A stretch of 64,000 nt of DNA, from the NCBI GenBank assembly GCA_937990185.1, contig CALKBI010000013.1, forward strand, positions 1 through 64,000, in the 5' to 3' direction. Both the position numbers and the translations under genes were made by a program. Below are positions 46,873-57,074 of this stretch, piece by piece. Within the stretch, counting starts at the first letter, position 1. Each line of letters opens with the position of its first letter. The stretch is from an uncultured Neomegalonema sp. (lineage in GTDB: Bacteria > Pseudomonadota > Alphaproteobacteria > Rhodobacterales > Rhodobacteraceae). Under the pieces are notes generated by a model. It saw only the letters and a program-made list of their open reading frames with translations. It ran no database searches and was not told where the DNA came from.

Positions 46873-47246
46873 CCCAACCCCTCATGCATTATTCGTGAAT
46901 TTCTTGTTCCAAGCTGTCGGAAAACCCACCCGTTGCGAGATTGGCGGGATCGAGCGCTAGACCTTCAAAGGTACGACAATTTCACCAATCTTTTTGCAAC
47001 AGAGTTTTGCGACAGCTAACCCGTTGATCTTACTGGGGTCAGAAAACCGTTGCAAAACCCTTCCTTTTCGCAACATTGACCCAAGGTAAACCGCGCCTTT
47101 CTTGGGCTAAACTTCCCTATAGATAAGAGAAGAAATGAAGACTCCACTCGGCTTTTAGTCGTTGCAGGCTATCTCTCATCAATGACCATACAGAATGCCT
47201 CTATGCAAAAAGCTGGTCTCTATTCTGACGTGAAAGATGGATTGCG
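46873..47246. other. Intergenic spacer, no gene recognised
   Basis: About 370 bases between the Mrr-like gene and the HD-family gene. No convincing reading frame, RNA gene or terminator is seen. It contains several loosely repeated TTGCAA/TTGCGA and AAAACC motifs but no ordered array. Confidence 0.5.
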
Positions 47247-47837
47247 ATGCTCAAACCGGACAAGGTTTTAATCGAGAGATTGAAGGCGCGTTATGAGGAG
47301 GCTCAGCGTGCCTATCATACGTGGGATCATATCGAGGGTTTGCTCGGTCATTTTGAAACCCTATCCGACCACATCGCTGACAAGACCCGCATCCTATGGG
47401 CGCTTTATTGGCATGATGCGGTTTATGATCCAATGCGCAGCGACAATGAAACCGCAAGCGCCGATCTGCTCCGCGCCGAAGGAAAAGGTCACATCCCGGA
47501 TACTACGCTCGAAGAAGCGGCCATCATCATCGAAGCCACTGCCAAGCATCACTTGCCCGGCACGCTGTCAGGCGAAGCGCTCTCCGATGCGTCCTATTTT
47601 CTGGATATGGACCTCTCTATCCTCGCCGCCCGCGAAGATATTTTCGATGCCTATGAAGACAACATCCGCTTTGAATACAGTTTTGTATCAGCAGACACAT
47701 ACACCTCTGCCCGCGCAAACATCCTGAAAGGCTTTCTTGCAAGGGAGCAGCTTTATTTTACAGACATCTGCCGTGCGCGTTGGGAAGACAAAGCGCGTGC
47801 AAATATTCAGCGGTCAATCGCAAAACTCGAAGCCTAA
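47247..47837 (+). CDS. Predicted HD-superfamily metal-dependent phosphohydrolase (COG4339)
   Basis: A 196-residue protein of COG4339, predicted HD-domain hydrolases of unknown substrate. The metal ligands are in AYHTWDHIEGLLGHF and LYWHDAVYDP, and KHHLPG near residue 108 with LDMDLSILA near residue 133 supply the rest. The YHxxxH start is typical of the family. Ribosome site is weak (GGA). No operon partner: the flanking spacers are 374 and 163 bases. Confidence 0.83.
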   Translation: MLKPDKVLIERLKARYEEAQRAYHTWDHIEGLLGHFETLSDHIADKTRILWALYWHDAVYDPMRSDNETASADLLRAEGKGHIPDTTLEEAAIIIEATAKHHLPGTLSGEALSDASYFLDMDLSILAAREDIFDAYEDNIRFEYSFVSADTYTSARANILKGFLAREQLYFTDICRARWEDKARANIQRSIAKLEA

Positions 47838-48000
47838 ACGGATGATTACTGCTCACCAATTTCCCGCATAAACTCCCGCAATCTTCTGCCAAACGAAACG
47901 TCCATTAAATCTAAGCAGACGCCTAACCTTCTAAGAAACTGTAGCTTCGTGAATTCCCATTACATTAGTAAGGGCAGGCTCAGCGGGGCCATGTTCTCAA

Positions 48001-49221
48001 TCACCCGCCTCCAAACTTCCGCGCTGTCTTCGCATCGAACGGCTCTGCGCCCATTTCCAAGTGGAGCTGATCCCCTTCATAGGGATGCGCCAGCGCGACC
48101 GCTTCATCCAATTCGACGCCCAAGCCCGGCTCAGTCGGTGGAACCACATAGCCGTCTTCCCATTGCATCGGTTTCTTGAGCAGGTCGGCGTGAAAGCCCT
48201 CCCATTTTCCAATGCTTTCCAGAATAAGAAAGTTCGGTGTGCAGGCGGCAAGCTGAACATTTGCCGCGCCTTCAATAGGTCCACAATAAAGATGCGGCGC
48301 GATGGTGGCGTATTTTGTCTCGGCCATGCCCGCGATTTTCTTGGCTTCCAAAATCCCGCCAACACGCCCAAGCGCAAATTGCAGAATAGATGCCGCACCA
48401 GTCTCCAGCACCCGTGCAAATTCGTATTTCGTCGTGAGCCGTTCGCCGGTCGCGACGGGTATCGTAGTAGCGGCAGCGACCTTTGCCATTTCTTCCGGTG
48501 CATCGGGCGGGCAGGGTTCTTCGAACCAGAGCGGATCATATTTCTCAAGCCGCCGTGCCAATCGGATTGCGCCTGAGGCGGTGAATTGCCCGTGCGTGCC
48601 GAACAGCAGATCGGCGCGCGTCCCAACCGCCTCTCGGATTTTGCGGCAGAAGTCTTCGCTGCGCTCCAGCGCTTCCAAATCAGGCTGACGTCCGTCATAA
48701 ACGGTGTAAGCTCCCGCGGGATCGAATTTGACCGCTGAAAACCCTTCCTCAACCATCTCGGCGGCGCGCTGCGCGGATGCATCGGCGTCGTTATAGAAAT
48801 CTGCGGCGGCCTCGTCTGGTTTGGGATAAAGATACGTGTACGAGCGCAAGCGCTCATGCACTTTCCCGCCCAGCAATTCATAGACCGGCTTGCCGACTGC
48901 CTTGCCGACAATATCCCAGCACGCGCATTCAATCCCCGACAACACTGACCCGAGAGACAAGTCAGGTCGCAACGTATAACCGGACCCGTAAACCCGTCGC
49001 CACATGGCCTCAATATGGAAAGGGTCCATGCCCTCGACATGGCGTGCGAAGGTATCTTCGATCATCGCGGCAAAGACATGCGGGCCGAATGTCGCGCCGT
49101 AAACCTCGCCGATCCCTTCGATCCCGCAAGCGGTCTTCAGCTTCACGAAGATAAAATAGCGCCCGCCGAAACCGGGTGGCGGGTTGCCAACGACAAAGGT
49201 TTTGCACTGGGTAATTTTCAT
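48001..49221 (-). CDS. Enolase-superfamily (mandelate racemase/galactonate dehydratase-like) protein
   Basis: A 406-residue mandelate racemase/muconate lactonizing-family protein. The capping domain and barrel are complete; GFSAVKFDPAG, WFEEPCPP, VATGERLTT and IAPHLYCGPIEGA correspond to barrel motifs of D-galactonate dehydratase. Aligning by eye to DgoD, the first metal ligand (Asp in LDFHG) is Gly here (FGTHGQ) and the Asp of the His-Asp dyad (PDLSHAGG) is replaced (FALGRVGG), while both Glu ligands and the His remain. The start overlaps the stop of the upstream alcohol dehydrogenase (ATGA). It probably acts on a sugar acid or related acid. Confidence 0.83.
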   Translation of the reverse strand: MKITQCKTFVVGNPPPGFGGRYFIFVKLKTACGIEGIGEVYGATFGPHVFAAMIEDTFARHVEGMDPFHIEAMWRRVYGSGYTLRPDLSLGSVLSGIECACWDIVGKAVGKPVYELLGGKVHERLRSYTYLYPKPDEAAADFYNDADASAQRAAEMVEEGFSAVKFDPAGAYTVYDGRQPDLEALERSEDFCRKIREAVGTRADLLFGTHGQFTASGAIRLARRLEKYDPLWFEEPCPPDAPEEMAKVAAATTIPVATGERLTTKYEFARVLETGAASILQFALGRVGGILEAKKIAGMAETKYATIAPHLYCGPIEGAANVQLAACTPNFLILESIGKWEGFHADLLKKPMQWEDGYVVPPTEPGLGVELDEAVALAHPYEGDQLHLEMGAEPFDAKTARKFGGG

Positions 49222-50297
49222 TCGAACATCACCACATTGCGCATGACATCGCCGCGCTTAACGCCTGCGACGGCTTCATTGATTTGCTCAAGCGGATAGC
49301 GCCCGGAAATTAGCTCATCGAGTTTTAGGCGACCATCACGGTAAAGGCTCATCAGATAGGGGATATCGACACGAATACGCGATGATCCCATTTTCGAGCC
49401 GAGAATTTTTTGACTATACGAGGCAAGATCACCCGGATCGAATTCTGTCAGCACGCCTGTCGGCGGCATCCCGACAATGACCATTGATCCTGTCGGAGCC
49501 AGCATTGCGGGGGCGCTTTCGATGGCGCGCTTTAATCCGACCGAGATAAAGACGTAATCCGCCCCGCGCCCCTTGGTTGCAGCCCGCACTTGCTCGGCGG
49601 CATCAGCGGCGTTTGCATCAACGGCATGGGTCGCACCGAAATCTTTTGCGAGCACCATTTTGTCGGCGGCAATATCCAGCCCGATAACTGTGGAGGCTCC
49701 GGCAATCGCTGCGCCTTGTACACAGTTCATGCCGACGCCGCCCAACCCGATCACGGCAACGGTAGAGCCAACATGTACCGCCGCCGTATTGGCGACTGCT
49801 CCGAACCCTGTGATCACACCGCACGCTAAAAGTGACCCGACGTCAAATCCTACATCGTCATCCAGTTTGACGATCTGCGATTGATGCACCAAGGCTTGCT
49901 GCGCAAATGCCCCAGTCCGCAATCCATGCATGAGCGTTTCGCTCCCGATGCTGAGAGGCGATTGCGCGTCCAGAGGAAAAGATGTTTCGCAGGCGACCTG
50001 AGCGCCTTGGGCGCAACAATGACACGTTCCACAAGAACGGATGAGCGTTACGACAACCCGATCGCCCGCTTTGAAATCCTGAACACCAGCCCCGACAGAT
50101 TCGACAATGCCCGCTGCCTCATGCCCGAAAACGGCGGGTAAATCCCCGCCCCATCCACCGTCGATATAGGTCAGATCACTGTGACAGATGGCACATGCCT
50201 TAATGTCGATGCGAACTTCGCCTTCACCCGGCGCGGCAATGCTTACGTCTTCGATGCTGAGCGGCGCTCCGAATGTGCGGCAAACGGCTGCTTTCAT
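49218..50297 (-). CDS. Zinc-dependent alcohol dehydrogenase (MDR family)
   Basis: A 359-residue medium-chain dehydrogenase. Catalytic zinc ligands are in CAICHSDL and GHEAAGIVESVG; the structural zinc cysteines follow the C-x2-C-x2-C-x7-C spacing in CGTCHCCAQGAQVAC. The NAD site is IGLGGVGMNCVQGAA. It oxidises an alcohol to an aldehyde or the reverse, and resembles glutathione-dependent formaldehyde and aryl-alcohol dehydrogenases. It precedes and overlaps the enolase-superfamily gene, forming a two-gene operon, likely for one pathway. Confidence 0.88.
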   Translation of the reverse strand: MKAAVCRTFGAPLSIEDVSIAAPGEGEVRIDIKACAICHSDLTYIDGGWGGDLPAVFGHEAAGIVESVGAGVQDFKAGDRVVVTLIRSCGTCHCCAQGAQVACETSFPLDAQSPLSIGSETLMHGLRTGAFAQQALVHQSQIVKLDDDVGFDVGSLLACGVITGFGAVANTAAVHVGSTVAVIGLGGVGMNCVQGAAIAGASTVIGLDIAADKMVLAKDFGATHAVDANAADAAEQVRAATKGRGADYVFISVGLKRAIESAPAMLAPTGSMVIVGMPPTGVLTEFDPGDLASYSQKILGSKMGSSRIRVDIPYLMSLYRDGRLKLDELISGRYPLEQINEAVAGVKRGDVMRNVVMFE

Positions 50298-50521
50298 GGT
50301 TCATCCCCAGTTAAATATCGCGGCTACGCTGCACCACATACGATGTTCTTACAAGCGTACTTTGCACGTCACATCAATGATCAAAATGTGATCGGCATGA
50401 CCCTATTGTTAACGCGATTGAAGCCATTATCTGAGACACTGATCAAAGGGGGCTACGACCTTGCAAAGCCGAATGCTTGTTGCACATGGCTTGGCACTGT
50501 TGAGATACGGGGAAGTTGGTT

Positions 50522-50878
50522 ATGAACGATTGCCGGTTTTTTTCTGAAAGTTTCAGCTCCGATGAAGCGATTACGTGGGTTGCCGATTGTGCAACGTCAT
50601 CAGGGTGGACCAGTGAAGAAGCAAAACGCCTTGCCGATTGCGTGAGCGATAGCGCCCTTGCCGTTTCCGAACGCGCGTATCGTCTCCAAGCGCGCGGTCC
50701 GGTCTTTGTAAAGCTGGATGTCAATTCAACCGAGGCGACGCTCGAACTTCACCACGAAGGTGCGATTGGCGATAAGCCTTGCGATTGCGCAGCGGCAAAA
50801 TCCGCAATCTCGCGCAAGTCCAGCGTATGGTTGGATGGACAGCTCCGCACCCACAAGCTGAGAATCGCGCGCGCGTAA
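50522..50878 (+). CDS. Small protein with possible degenerate RsbW-like HATPase fold
   Basis: A 118-residue protein. The stretch EEAKRLADCVSDSALAVSER and then VFVKLDVNSTEATLELHHEG has the helix-then-two-strand layout of anti-sigma-factor (HATPase_c_2) kinases, but the N-box asparagine is missing. A DKPCDCAAAK segment could bind metal. This likeness is weak and by eye only; otherwise the protein is unknown. ATG at 50522 follows GGGGAAG. It is convergent with the large molybdenum hydroxylase gene, six bases away. Confidence 0.55.
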   Translation: MNDCRFFSESFSSDEAITWVADCATSSGWTSEEAKRLADCVSDSALAVSERAYRLQARGPVFVKLDVNSTEATLELHHEGAIGDKPCDCAAAKSAISRKSSVWLDGQLRTHKLRIARA

Positions 50879-50884
50879 CGCTTT

Positions 50885-53212
50885 TTACTCGGCGGCTTCC
50901 GCAAGGCTGGATTGCTGTAAAGCATTCCAGACCTTCGTGGGCGTCACCGGTATATCGATCTCTTCGATCCCGAAAGGGCGCAGAGCATCGAGGACCGCGA
51001 TAACAGTACAGCCCGCTGCACCGACAGTTCCGGCCTCTCCGCACCCTTTCGCGCCAAGCGGATTGGTCGTGCAAAATGTTGGCCGAAAACCCACGTCAAT
51101 CGGCGGCAAGTCATAGGCGCGGGGCATCTGATAATCCATGTACGAGCCAGTTAAAGGCTGTCCGGTTTCAGGGTCATAAATCGCGGCCTCGTGCAACGCT
51201 TCGCCGACACCTTGCGCGACACCGCCAACGATCTGCCCGGTCGCGAGCATTGGGTTTAACAGCGTTCCAAAATCATCAATCACTGTGTATTTGGTCAGCT
51301 TGCTCTCGCCTGTCTCCGGTGTAATCTCAACTTCACAGATATGGCATCCATTCGGGAATGACTTACTGCCACCATCGACCTTGGCTTCCCCCGTCAGCGT
51401 TCCACCTTCAAGCCGGGCAACGGCGGTAAAGAGCGTTGCGGTTTTATCTGTACCGACAACGCGAAACTGTCCGCCGTTTTCAGGTTCAAACTCCAAATCG
51501 ACTTCAGAGACTTCCAGTTCCTCGGCTGCGGCGGGGCGGGCGAGGCGGATGACTTCATCTGACGCGGCAAAAAAGCTCTTGCTCGCCATGATCACCGACC
51601 GCGATCCACCCGTGCCACCGGCTTGGGGTAGGCTGTCGGAATCTCCGGCAACCCATTCGATACACTCATACGGGACGCCCAGCTTGGCATGTACGAGTTG
51701 CGGAAAGGCTGTTTCATGGCCTTGGCCGGTTGATTGCGTTCCGACCTCAACGCGCACCCGATCGGGTTGCCCGTCTTTCGCAGGGAATATCTCAATCCGT
51801 GCGGTTTCTTCAGGCGCACCACCCGTACGCTCCATATAGCACACGATGCCTTGACCGAGCAGCTTGCCCCGTGCCTCGGCCTCTGCGCGCCGCGATGCAA
51901 AACCCGCAACATCTGCCCGCTCTAAGGTCGCCTCCATAATGCCGGGAAAGTCTCCACTATCGAACGGAATACCAAGCGCCGTTGTCCAAGGCATCATATC
52001 CGGTGTAGCGAGATTGCGCCGCCTGATCTCGTCTTGAGCAATGCTGAGATCAGCGCCTACCCGATCAATCAGCCGCTCCATAATATAGTTCTGCTCAGGG
52101 CGTCCCGCCCCGCGATAGGCATCTGTGGGAGTCGTATTCGTATAGACCCCCTGAACGCGGTTATGGATTGTCGGAATGTTATAAACTGTCGGTGCAAGAT
52201 CACCGCAGAAGGCCGTATGGCACGCAGGCCCGGCCCGTGATGGATAAGCGCCAAGGTTTGAAATCGAACTCAACCGCATCGCACGAATGCGGCCATCGCT
52301 ATCACACGCAGCCTCGGCATAGGTGGTCAAATCACGGCCTTGCAAATCGCTGAGAAAAGACTCCGAACGGTCGCCGGTCCACTTCACCGGACGGCCCAAA
52401 TCCTGCGCTGCTGCACAAGCCAACCCATACTCTGGGTGAAGCATCAGCTTCATCCCGAAACCGCCCCCAACATCGGGGACACGCACGCGGAGCCGCTGCG
52501 GTTCTACGCCGAGAACCCCGGCGATTTGTCCGCGCATGGCGTGCGAGCCTTGAGTGGAGACATGAATATCCCAACGGTCCTCCGCATAGGCAACATTGAT
52601 TGCCCTAGGCTCCATTGCATTCACGATGATGCGGGTATTTTCCATCCGCACTTTCGAGATATGAGCGGCGGTGGCAAAGGCGGCATCCGTTGCATCCTTG
52701 TCGCCGACTTCCCAATCATAGGCACGGTTATGAACGGCGCTTTCGTGTAACTGCGGCGCGTCTTCAGCCAAAGCTGTCTCACCATCGACAACAACGGGAA
52801 GGTCTTCGAACTCAGCCATTATGAGGTCAGAGGCATCTTTTGCTGCACGGATGCTTTCCGCCACGATAAAGGCGACGGGTTGACCAACAAAGCGAACTGT
52901 ATCTTTGGCCAGATGCGGCAAGGTTGGATACACGCCCCTTGATCCGTCGGCATTGTTAACGGGCATTTGAGTCGCCAGATCATTCAATCCGGCTATCGCA
53001 GAATCATCAGCAGTATAGATAGCGGCGACACCCGAAACCGCGCGTGCGTCCGTTACGTCAATACTCACCAACCGGGCATGGGCGTACGGTGATCTGAAAA
53101 CCATTCCGTAGAGCTGGCCGGGCAGGGTGATGTCGTCGACATAATTGCCCGCGCCCTTGAGTAACCGGGGGTCTTCGACGCGGGATACTGACTGGCCGAT
53201 TCCGAATTTCAT
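50885..53212 (-). CDS. Molybdenum hydroxylase large subunit (form II CoxL-like)
   Basis: A 775-residue xanthine dehydrogenase-family molybdopterin-binding subunit. GQSVSRVEDPRLLKGAGNYV opens the family domain, and the active-site loop is AYRGAGRPE, which marks form II (not true CO dehydrogenase, whose loop is AYRCSFR). The terminal Glu region is GAKGCGEAGTVGAAG. Such enzymes oxidise aldehydes or N-heterocycles at a Mo centre and need FAD (CoxM-like) and [2Fe-2S] (CoxS-like) subunits, which are absent from the window. The start follows AGGAG. It is transcribed alone. Confidence 0.88.
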   Translation of the reverse strand: MKFGIGQSVSRVEDPRLLKGAGNYVDDITLPGQLYGMVFRSPYAHARLVSIDVTDARAVSGVAAIYTADDSAIAGLNDLATQMPVNNADGSRGVYPTLPHLAKDTVRFVGQPVAFIVAESIRAAKDASDLIMAEFEDLPVVVDGETALAEDAPQLHESAVHNRAYDWEVGDKDATDAAFATAAHISKVRMENTRIIVNAMEPRAINVAYAEDRWDIHVSTQGSHAMRGQIAGVLGVEPQRLRVRVPDVGGGFGMKLMLHPEYGLACAAAQDLGRPVKWTGDRSESFLSDLQGRDLTTYAEAACDSDGRIRAMRLSSISNLGAYPSRAGPACHTAFCGDLAPTVYNIPTIHNRVQGVYTNTTPTDAYRGAGRPEQNYIMERLIDRVGADLSIAQDEIRRRNLATPDMMPWTTALGIPFDSGDFPGIMEATLERADVAGFASRRAEAEARGKLLGQGIVCYMERTGGAPEETARIEIFPAKDGQPDRVRVEVGTQSTGQGHETAFPQLVHAKLGVPYECIEWVAGDSDSLPQAGGTGGSRSVIMASKSFFAASDEVIRLARPAAAEELEVSEVDLEFEPENGGQFRVVGTDKTATLFTAVARLEGGTLTGEAKVDGGSKSFPNGCHICEVEITPETGESKLTKYTVIDDFGTLLNPMLATGQIVGGVAQGVGEALHEAAIYDPETGQPLTGSYMDYQMPRAYDLPPIDVGFRPTFCTTNPLGAKGCGEAGTVGAAGCTVIAVLDALRPFGIEEIDIPVTPTKVWNALQQSSLAEAAE

Positions 53213-53402
53213 GGAATGACTCCTGCATGAAATGAAGATTAAGCGACGGAAGCACCGCGTCTAACCGTACAAGACTAAGAGCGATACAGCCTGCATTAAA
53301 GGTGACATCGTATTTTCTATGCGTCTTAGCAGTGTCGTGGTGGTTTCACAAATCGAGGGTATCGAACTCAACGACAGTGTGAGGTAAACGAGGAGGCGGA
53401 TT

Positions 53403-54467
53403 ATGGCGATGCTCAGGCTCGCCGCAGCGGAACAAACTCCGTTGCTCTTTGATCCAGAAAAAGGTGTGGACGCGCCTGCGTTAACGCGCGCCGATGTCCG
53501 TGCCGCTGCGCCTGCCCTCCGCAAATCCAAGCCGCTCGTCGTCATGGTTCACGGTTATAAATTCGATCCTTTCGATCCGAACTGCGCCAACCCGCATGAT
53601 TTTTTGTATCATTTTGACCCTGATCGCGTTGTCTCAGATCGTTGGCAGCGTCCTTCAAGCTGGCCCGCCGGTCTTGGCTTTCGCGAACATGACCCATGGG
53701 GAGCAGATGGCCTTTGTGTTGGTTTTGCTTGGTCAAGCCGACCCAATCAGCGAATGGGAGCATTCTGCCGCGCCTATCAAGAAGCGGAAGTCGCAGGGCT
53801 GGCTTTACTAAGAACACTCGAAACTCTGGCCGAAGCCTATCCGGTGCGTGACATAGACATCTTTGTTCACAGCCTCGGCGCACGGGTTGCGTTAACCGCT
53901 CTGCGCGTTGCGGCCCGGCAAGGGCAAACCGATATCCTCGAGCGGATTGGCCGCGTGATCCTACTCGGTCCCGCCGAGCTTGCCAGCGTCGCAAGGGACA
54001 CATTGGAGGCGATGGATAAAGCCGCTCCCAATCGCAAACCGGAAATCTACAGCGTGGTTGCGCGGGAGAATGATTTCTTCGATGTGCTTGTCGAACGCTT
54101 TGCCCCAAAGATTAAAGGCGTGACACCCATCTGTGTTGGTTCGCATGGCATGGGGGAAGATTTTGATGGCTGGCTCGACCTACAACTCGACAGCCCCGCA
54201 CTGATTGAATGGCTTGCGGTTCGAGGTGTGAATATCGGCGGCGGACCACCTCGCAGAGTATGTCATTGGGGCGTCTATAATCGCCCCGGCGCATTGGATT
54301 TCTATGCGGACATTTTAAGAAACCGGCGGCAATGGTCTATTGCTTCCATGCGCGCTGCGGGCGTCCCGACCGAACAAGAACAACGCTGGGCGCGCCTCCC
54401 AATGTCGCGTTTATTCCACCGCCGCTCTAAAGATTCATCCGGCGATGCCAATGTGATGGTGAGCTAA
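53403..54467 (+). CDS. Alpha/beta hydrolase (DUF900-like)
   Basis: A 354-residue alpha/beta hydrolase. LVVMVHGYKFDPFD carries the oxyanion-hole turn, and the nucleophile elbow reads DIFVHSLGARVAL, with the His-Ser-Leu-Gly form seen in DUF900-type hydrolases. A candidate acid is in VVARENDFFDV and a candidate His in CVGSHGMGEDF. No signal peptide. It is divergent from the molybdenum hydroxylase gene across a 190-base spacer and has a strong GAGGAGG site. Substrate is unknown. Confidence 0.78.
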   Translation: MAMLRLAAAEQTPLLFDPEKGVDAPALTRADVRAAAPALRKSKPLVVMVHGYKFDPFDPNCANPHDFLYHFDPDRVVSDRWQRPSSWPAGLGFREHDPWGADGLCVGFAWSSRPNQRMGAFCRAYQEAEVAGLALLRTLETLAEAYPVRDIDIFVHSLGARVALTALRVAARQGQTDILERIGRVILLGPAELASVARDTLEAMDKAAPNRKPEIYSVVARENDFFDVLVERFAPKIKGVTPICVGSHGMGEDFDGWLDLQLDSPALIEWLAVRGVNIGGGPPRRVCHWGVYNRPGALDFYADILRNRRQWSIASMRAAGVPTEQEQRWARLPMSRLFHRRSKDSSGDANVMVS

Positions 54468-54517
54468 TCATCACCGCAAGCAATCATATCTTGGCGAAGA
54501 TCTGGACGTAGAAATAC

Positions 54518-54550
54518 AAAAAGCCGCGCTCAATCAGGGCGCGGCTTTTT
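54518..54550. terminator. Bidirectional terminator between convergent genes
   Basis: Near-perfect stem AAAAAGCCGCGC / GCGCGGCTTTTT flanked by A- and T-runs, midway between the hydrolase (plus) and DUF255 (minus) stops, so it can serve both strands. Confidence 0.85.
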
Positions 54551-54568
54551 CAATAAATCGTCTTAGGC

Positions 54569-56872
54569 TTAGATCGACTTAGGCAACCGGAACGTATGTT
54601 GTTCTGGTGGCAGGCAACGATCATTCCCACAGATTTGAATGGTCAGCTCTGCGGCCTCTGCACTCGGTCCGACCGTTGTATTGATCTGGGTTTTATTTTC
54701 GAGCACAGCGACGGGTTCATCTTGAAATCCGAGCGAAATCATTTTTGGATTAGGATAAGCCACATTGCTAAGCCCCGAACCATTGAGCGCGGTTGCAATT
54801 AAATCGGGGTTCAGGGGCTGGTGGGAGTTCGCATGCCAGCCCGGTGCGAAATCAAGGTGCAGAGTCAGATTGTCCCCTTGCAGGTCCAGCCGCGCGGTGG
54901 CTGTGCCTCCGCCGAGGCGACGTGTCAGACCTGTCTCTCCTTCGCGGTAAATCGCCGATGCAGTGACGGAAGAGATATTGGAGTCCGGCGATTCAACAAT
55001 CGACCCTGACAATGCACCAAGCAGATTGTCAGCCCGTTGGATATTATCAACGGCCTTGTGGTCTTCGCCGCGACGGGACAATAGCGCGAATAACTCAAGT
55101 GCTGCGGCGTTGCCGGTTGGTGTCGCGCCTTCGATCACATCGTAAGTGGACCCGAGCGGCCCCGCCGTTTGCGCCATCCGCAAAGGTGCATTCGGCGCGT
55201 CCGTAAAGCGTGCGGAAATTTGATCGCTCATTTTTTGAGCCAGTGCGAGGTAACTCTTGTCACCCGTTGTATCTGACAGCGCGACCAACGCTAGACCCAT
55301 CCAGGCATAATCCCGCAACGCGCCATCTTCGAGCGGCCCTGAAGCCCATGCACGGGCAAGGTCGCCATTGGCGGAAAACATTTGTCCGGTAATAAAATCG
55401 GATGCGCGTTTTGCTGCGGCAAGATAACGAGAATCGTTCAACGTCTCCGCACCATCGACCAAAGCGCGGATCATCAGGCCATTCCAGCCTGCAATCAGCT
55501 TGGTATCAATGATCGGAGGCGGGCGGTTCTCTCTCGCTTGGCGCATTTGTTCGAGGATCGGATCAAGCGAATTAAAGTCAGGCACGCGGTCAGGGCTGAC
55601 ATGAGCAACTGCACCGACGGGAATAGTTGGCGCTTGGTCCAAACCGATTGTTGCGCGGAACGCCTCCGCCTGCGCACCAAGGGCTGCATCAAGCTGATCA
55701 TAGGTCCAAGCGTAATACGCGCCTTCTTCGGTTTTGCCGCCGGGCGTCTTGGGACTGACGGCATCTTCAGCGGCAAAGAACGCACCTTCCGGTGCGGTCA
55801 TCTCGCGGATGACATAATCCATCGCACGGCGCGCGGCCCGCTCAAACACAGGGTCTTTCGTCAAACGGAAAGCCTGCAAGAAATTACGGGTCAGCAAGCC
55901 TTGATTATAGAGCATCTTCTCGAAATGCGGCGTCCGCCAGTTCTGATCGACGGTGTAACGGTGAAAGCCGCCCCCGACATGATCATGAATACCCCCCGCC
56001 GCGATATTACGCAGCGTGACCAGCGCAGCGCCCGCTGCGGTTCTGTCTCCGGTACGTTCATATCGGTCGAGCAAATACCGGATCATGGTTTCATTCGGAA
56101 ATTTAGGCCCTTTGCCAAACCCTCCCGCGAATGAATCATGGTCTTCCAACAGGCCAGCCGTGGCTTTCTCAAAAGTCGCCTCAGTGATGTCCTGAGCGGC
56201 GCTCCGCGATCCGGCGATTAAGCGCACAAATTCCGAAACCGAAGCGGCTTGCTCAGACATTGCTGTGCGGCCTTCAGGATTGCGCCAGTCCGTTGAGATC
56301 GAGTTCAACGTATCGAGGAATGTGTTAGGCGGCTGATAACTTGTGGAGACAATAGGTTGTCCATCGGGCATCAGGAACAGATTGTTCGGCCACCCCCCGC
56401 GTCCGGTGAGAATTTGCGTCGCGAGCATATATTGCGAGTCAATATCGGGCAGGGTTTCGCGGTCGACTTTGATCGCGACAAAATTCTCATTCACGACACG
56501 CGCGATGTCGGCATTGTCAAAACTCTCTTCTTCCATCACGTGACACCAGTGACAGGTGGCATAGCCGACAGAGAGAAAGACCTGCACACCGCGCCGCTTC
56601 GCTTCGGCGAGCGCTTCCGGTCCCCAAGGATACCAGTTGATCGGATTATGCGCGTGTTGGCGCAGATAAGGCGAGCGCTCGAAAACGAGCCTGTTCGTAT
56701 AAGTCGGCTTGCCCGAGGCATCCTTATATTGCGTTCTTGGCGGAGACACAGGCTGTGCGGCTGACATTTGCGCCAGCGCATCTGGGCTAATCTGTGCTCC
56801 GGGTAGCGGAGCTGCGTAAACGGCTGTTGAGAGGGCAAAGGTGCAAAGTGCTGAAAGGGCTATGCGGCGCAT
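54569..56872 (-). CDS. Exported DUF255 thioredoxin-fold protein (YyaL/SPATA20-like)
   Basis: A 767-residue protein with a signal peptide ([20 protein letters not shown]), an N-terminal thioredoxin-like DUF255 domain and a (alpha/alpha)6 barrel, as in YyaL and SPATA20. Landmarks are [19 protein letters not shown], the cysteine pair in [15 protein letters not shown], and [11 protein letters not shown]-like text ([11 protein letters not shown]). A further C-terminal beta-rich segment (about residues 640-767) ending [14 protein letters not shown] resembles DsbD N-terminal domains, suggesting periplasmic thiol chemistry. ATG at 56872 follows AGAGGAAA; the longer track start is not needed. Confidence 0.85.
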   Translation of the reverse strand: MRRIALSALCTFALSTAVYAAPLPGAQISPDALAQMSAAQPVSPPRTQYKDASGKPTYTNRLVFERSPYLRQHAHNPINWYPWGPEALAEAKRRGVQVFLSVGYATCHWCHVMEEESFDNADIARVVNENFVAIKVDRETLPDIDSQYMLATQILTGRGGWPNNLFLMPDGQPIVSTSYQPPNTFLDTLNSISTDWRNPEGRTAMSEQAASVSEFVRLIAGSRSAAQDITEATFEKATAGLLEDHDSFAGGFGKGPKFPNETMIRYLLDRYERTGDRTAAGAALVTLRNIAAGGIHDHVGGGFHRYTVDQNWRTPHFEKMLYNQGLLTRNFLQAFRLTKDPVFERAARRAMDYVIREMTAPEGAFFAAEDAVSPKTPGGKTEEGAYYAWTYDQLDAALGAQAEAFRATIGLDQAPTIPVGAVAHVSPDRVPDFNSLDPILEQMRQARENRPPPIIDTKLIAGWNGLMIRALVDGAETLNDSRYLAAAKRASDFITGQMFSANGDLARAWASGPLEDGALRDYAWMGLALVALSDTTGDKSYLALAQKMSDQISARFTDAPNAPLRMAQTAGPLGSTYDVIEGATPTGNAAALELFALLSRRGEDHKAVDNIQRADNLLGALSGSIVESPDSNISSVTASAIYREGETGLTRRLGGGTATARLDLQGDNLTLHLDFAPGWHANSHQPLNPDLIATALNGSGLSNVAYPNPKMISLGFQDEPVAVLENKTQINTTVGPSAEAAELTIQICGNDRCLPPEQHTFRLPKSI

Positions 56873-57074
56873 GGTATTTCCTCTTACTGTCGCTAACGGG
56901 TTTAATGCCGCACCGTAAAGACTTCCAAGCGATTGCAGGGTTTCTTGCGAAAACGTGACATGCACGTGTTGTGGTTCAATATTTGTTCCTTCCGATTAAG
57001 ATGATCTAAAATAAATTTTCGTGTATAGTGCCCGGATAAACCCAAAAAGGGTAAGCAGGCTGAGGAATAACAAC

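Noticed and set aside
47997-49040. 347-residue minus-strand ORF overlapping the enolase-superfamily gene
   Set aside because: Out-of-frame shadow; composition is Arg/Ser-rich nonsense and the true gene shows clear barrel motifs.
50885-53212. Aerobic carbon monoxide dehydrogenase
   Set aside because: The loop is AYRGAGRPE, not AYRCSFR, and the medium and small subunits are absent.
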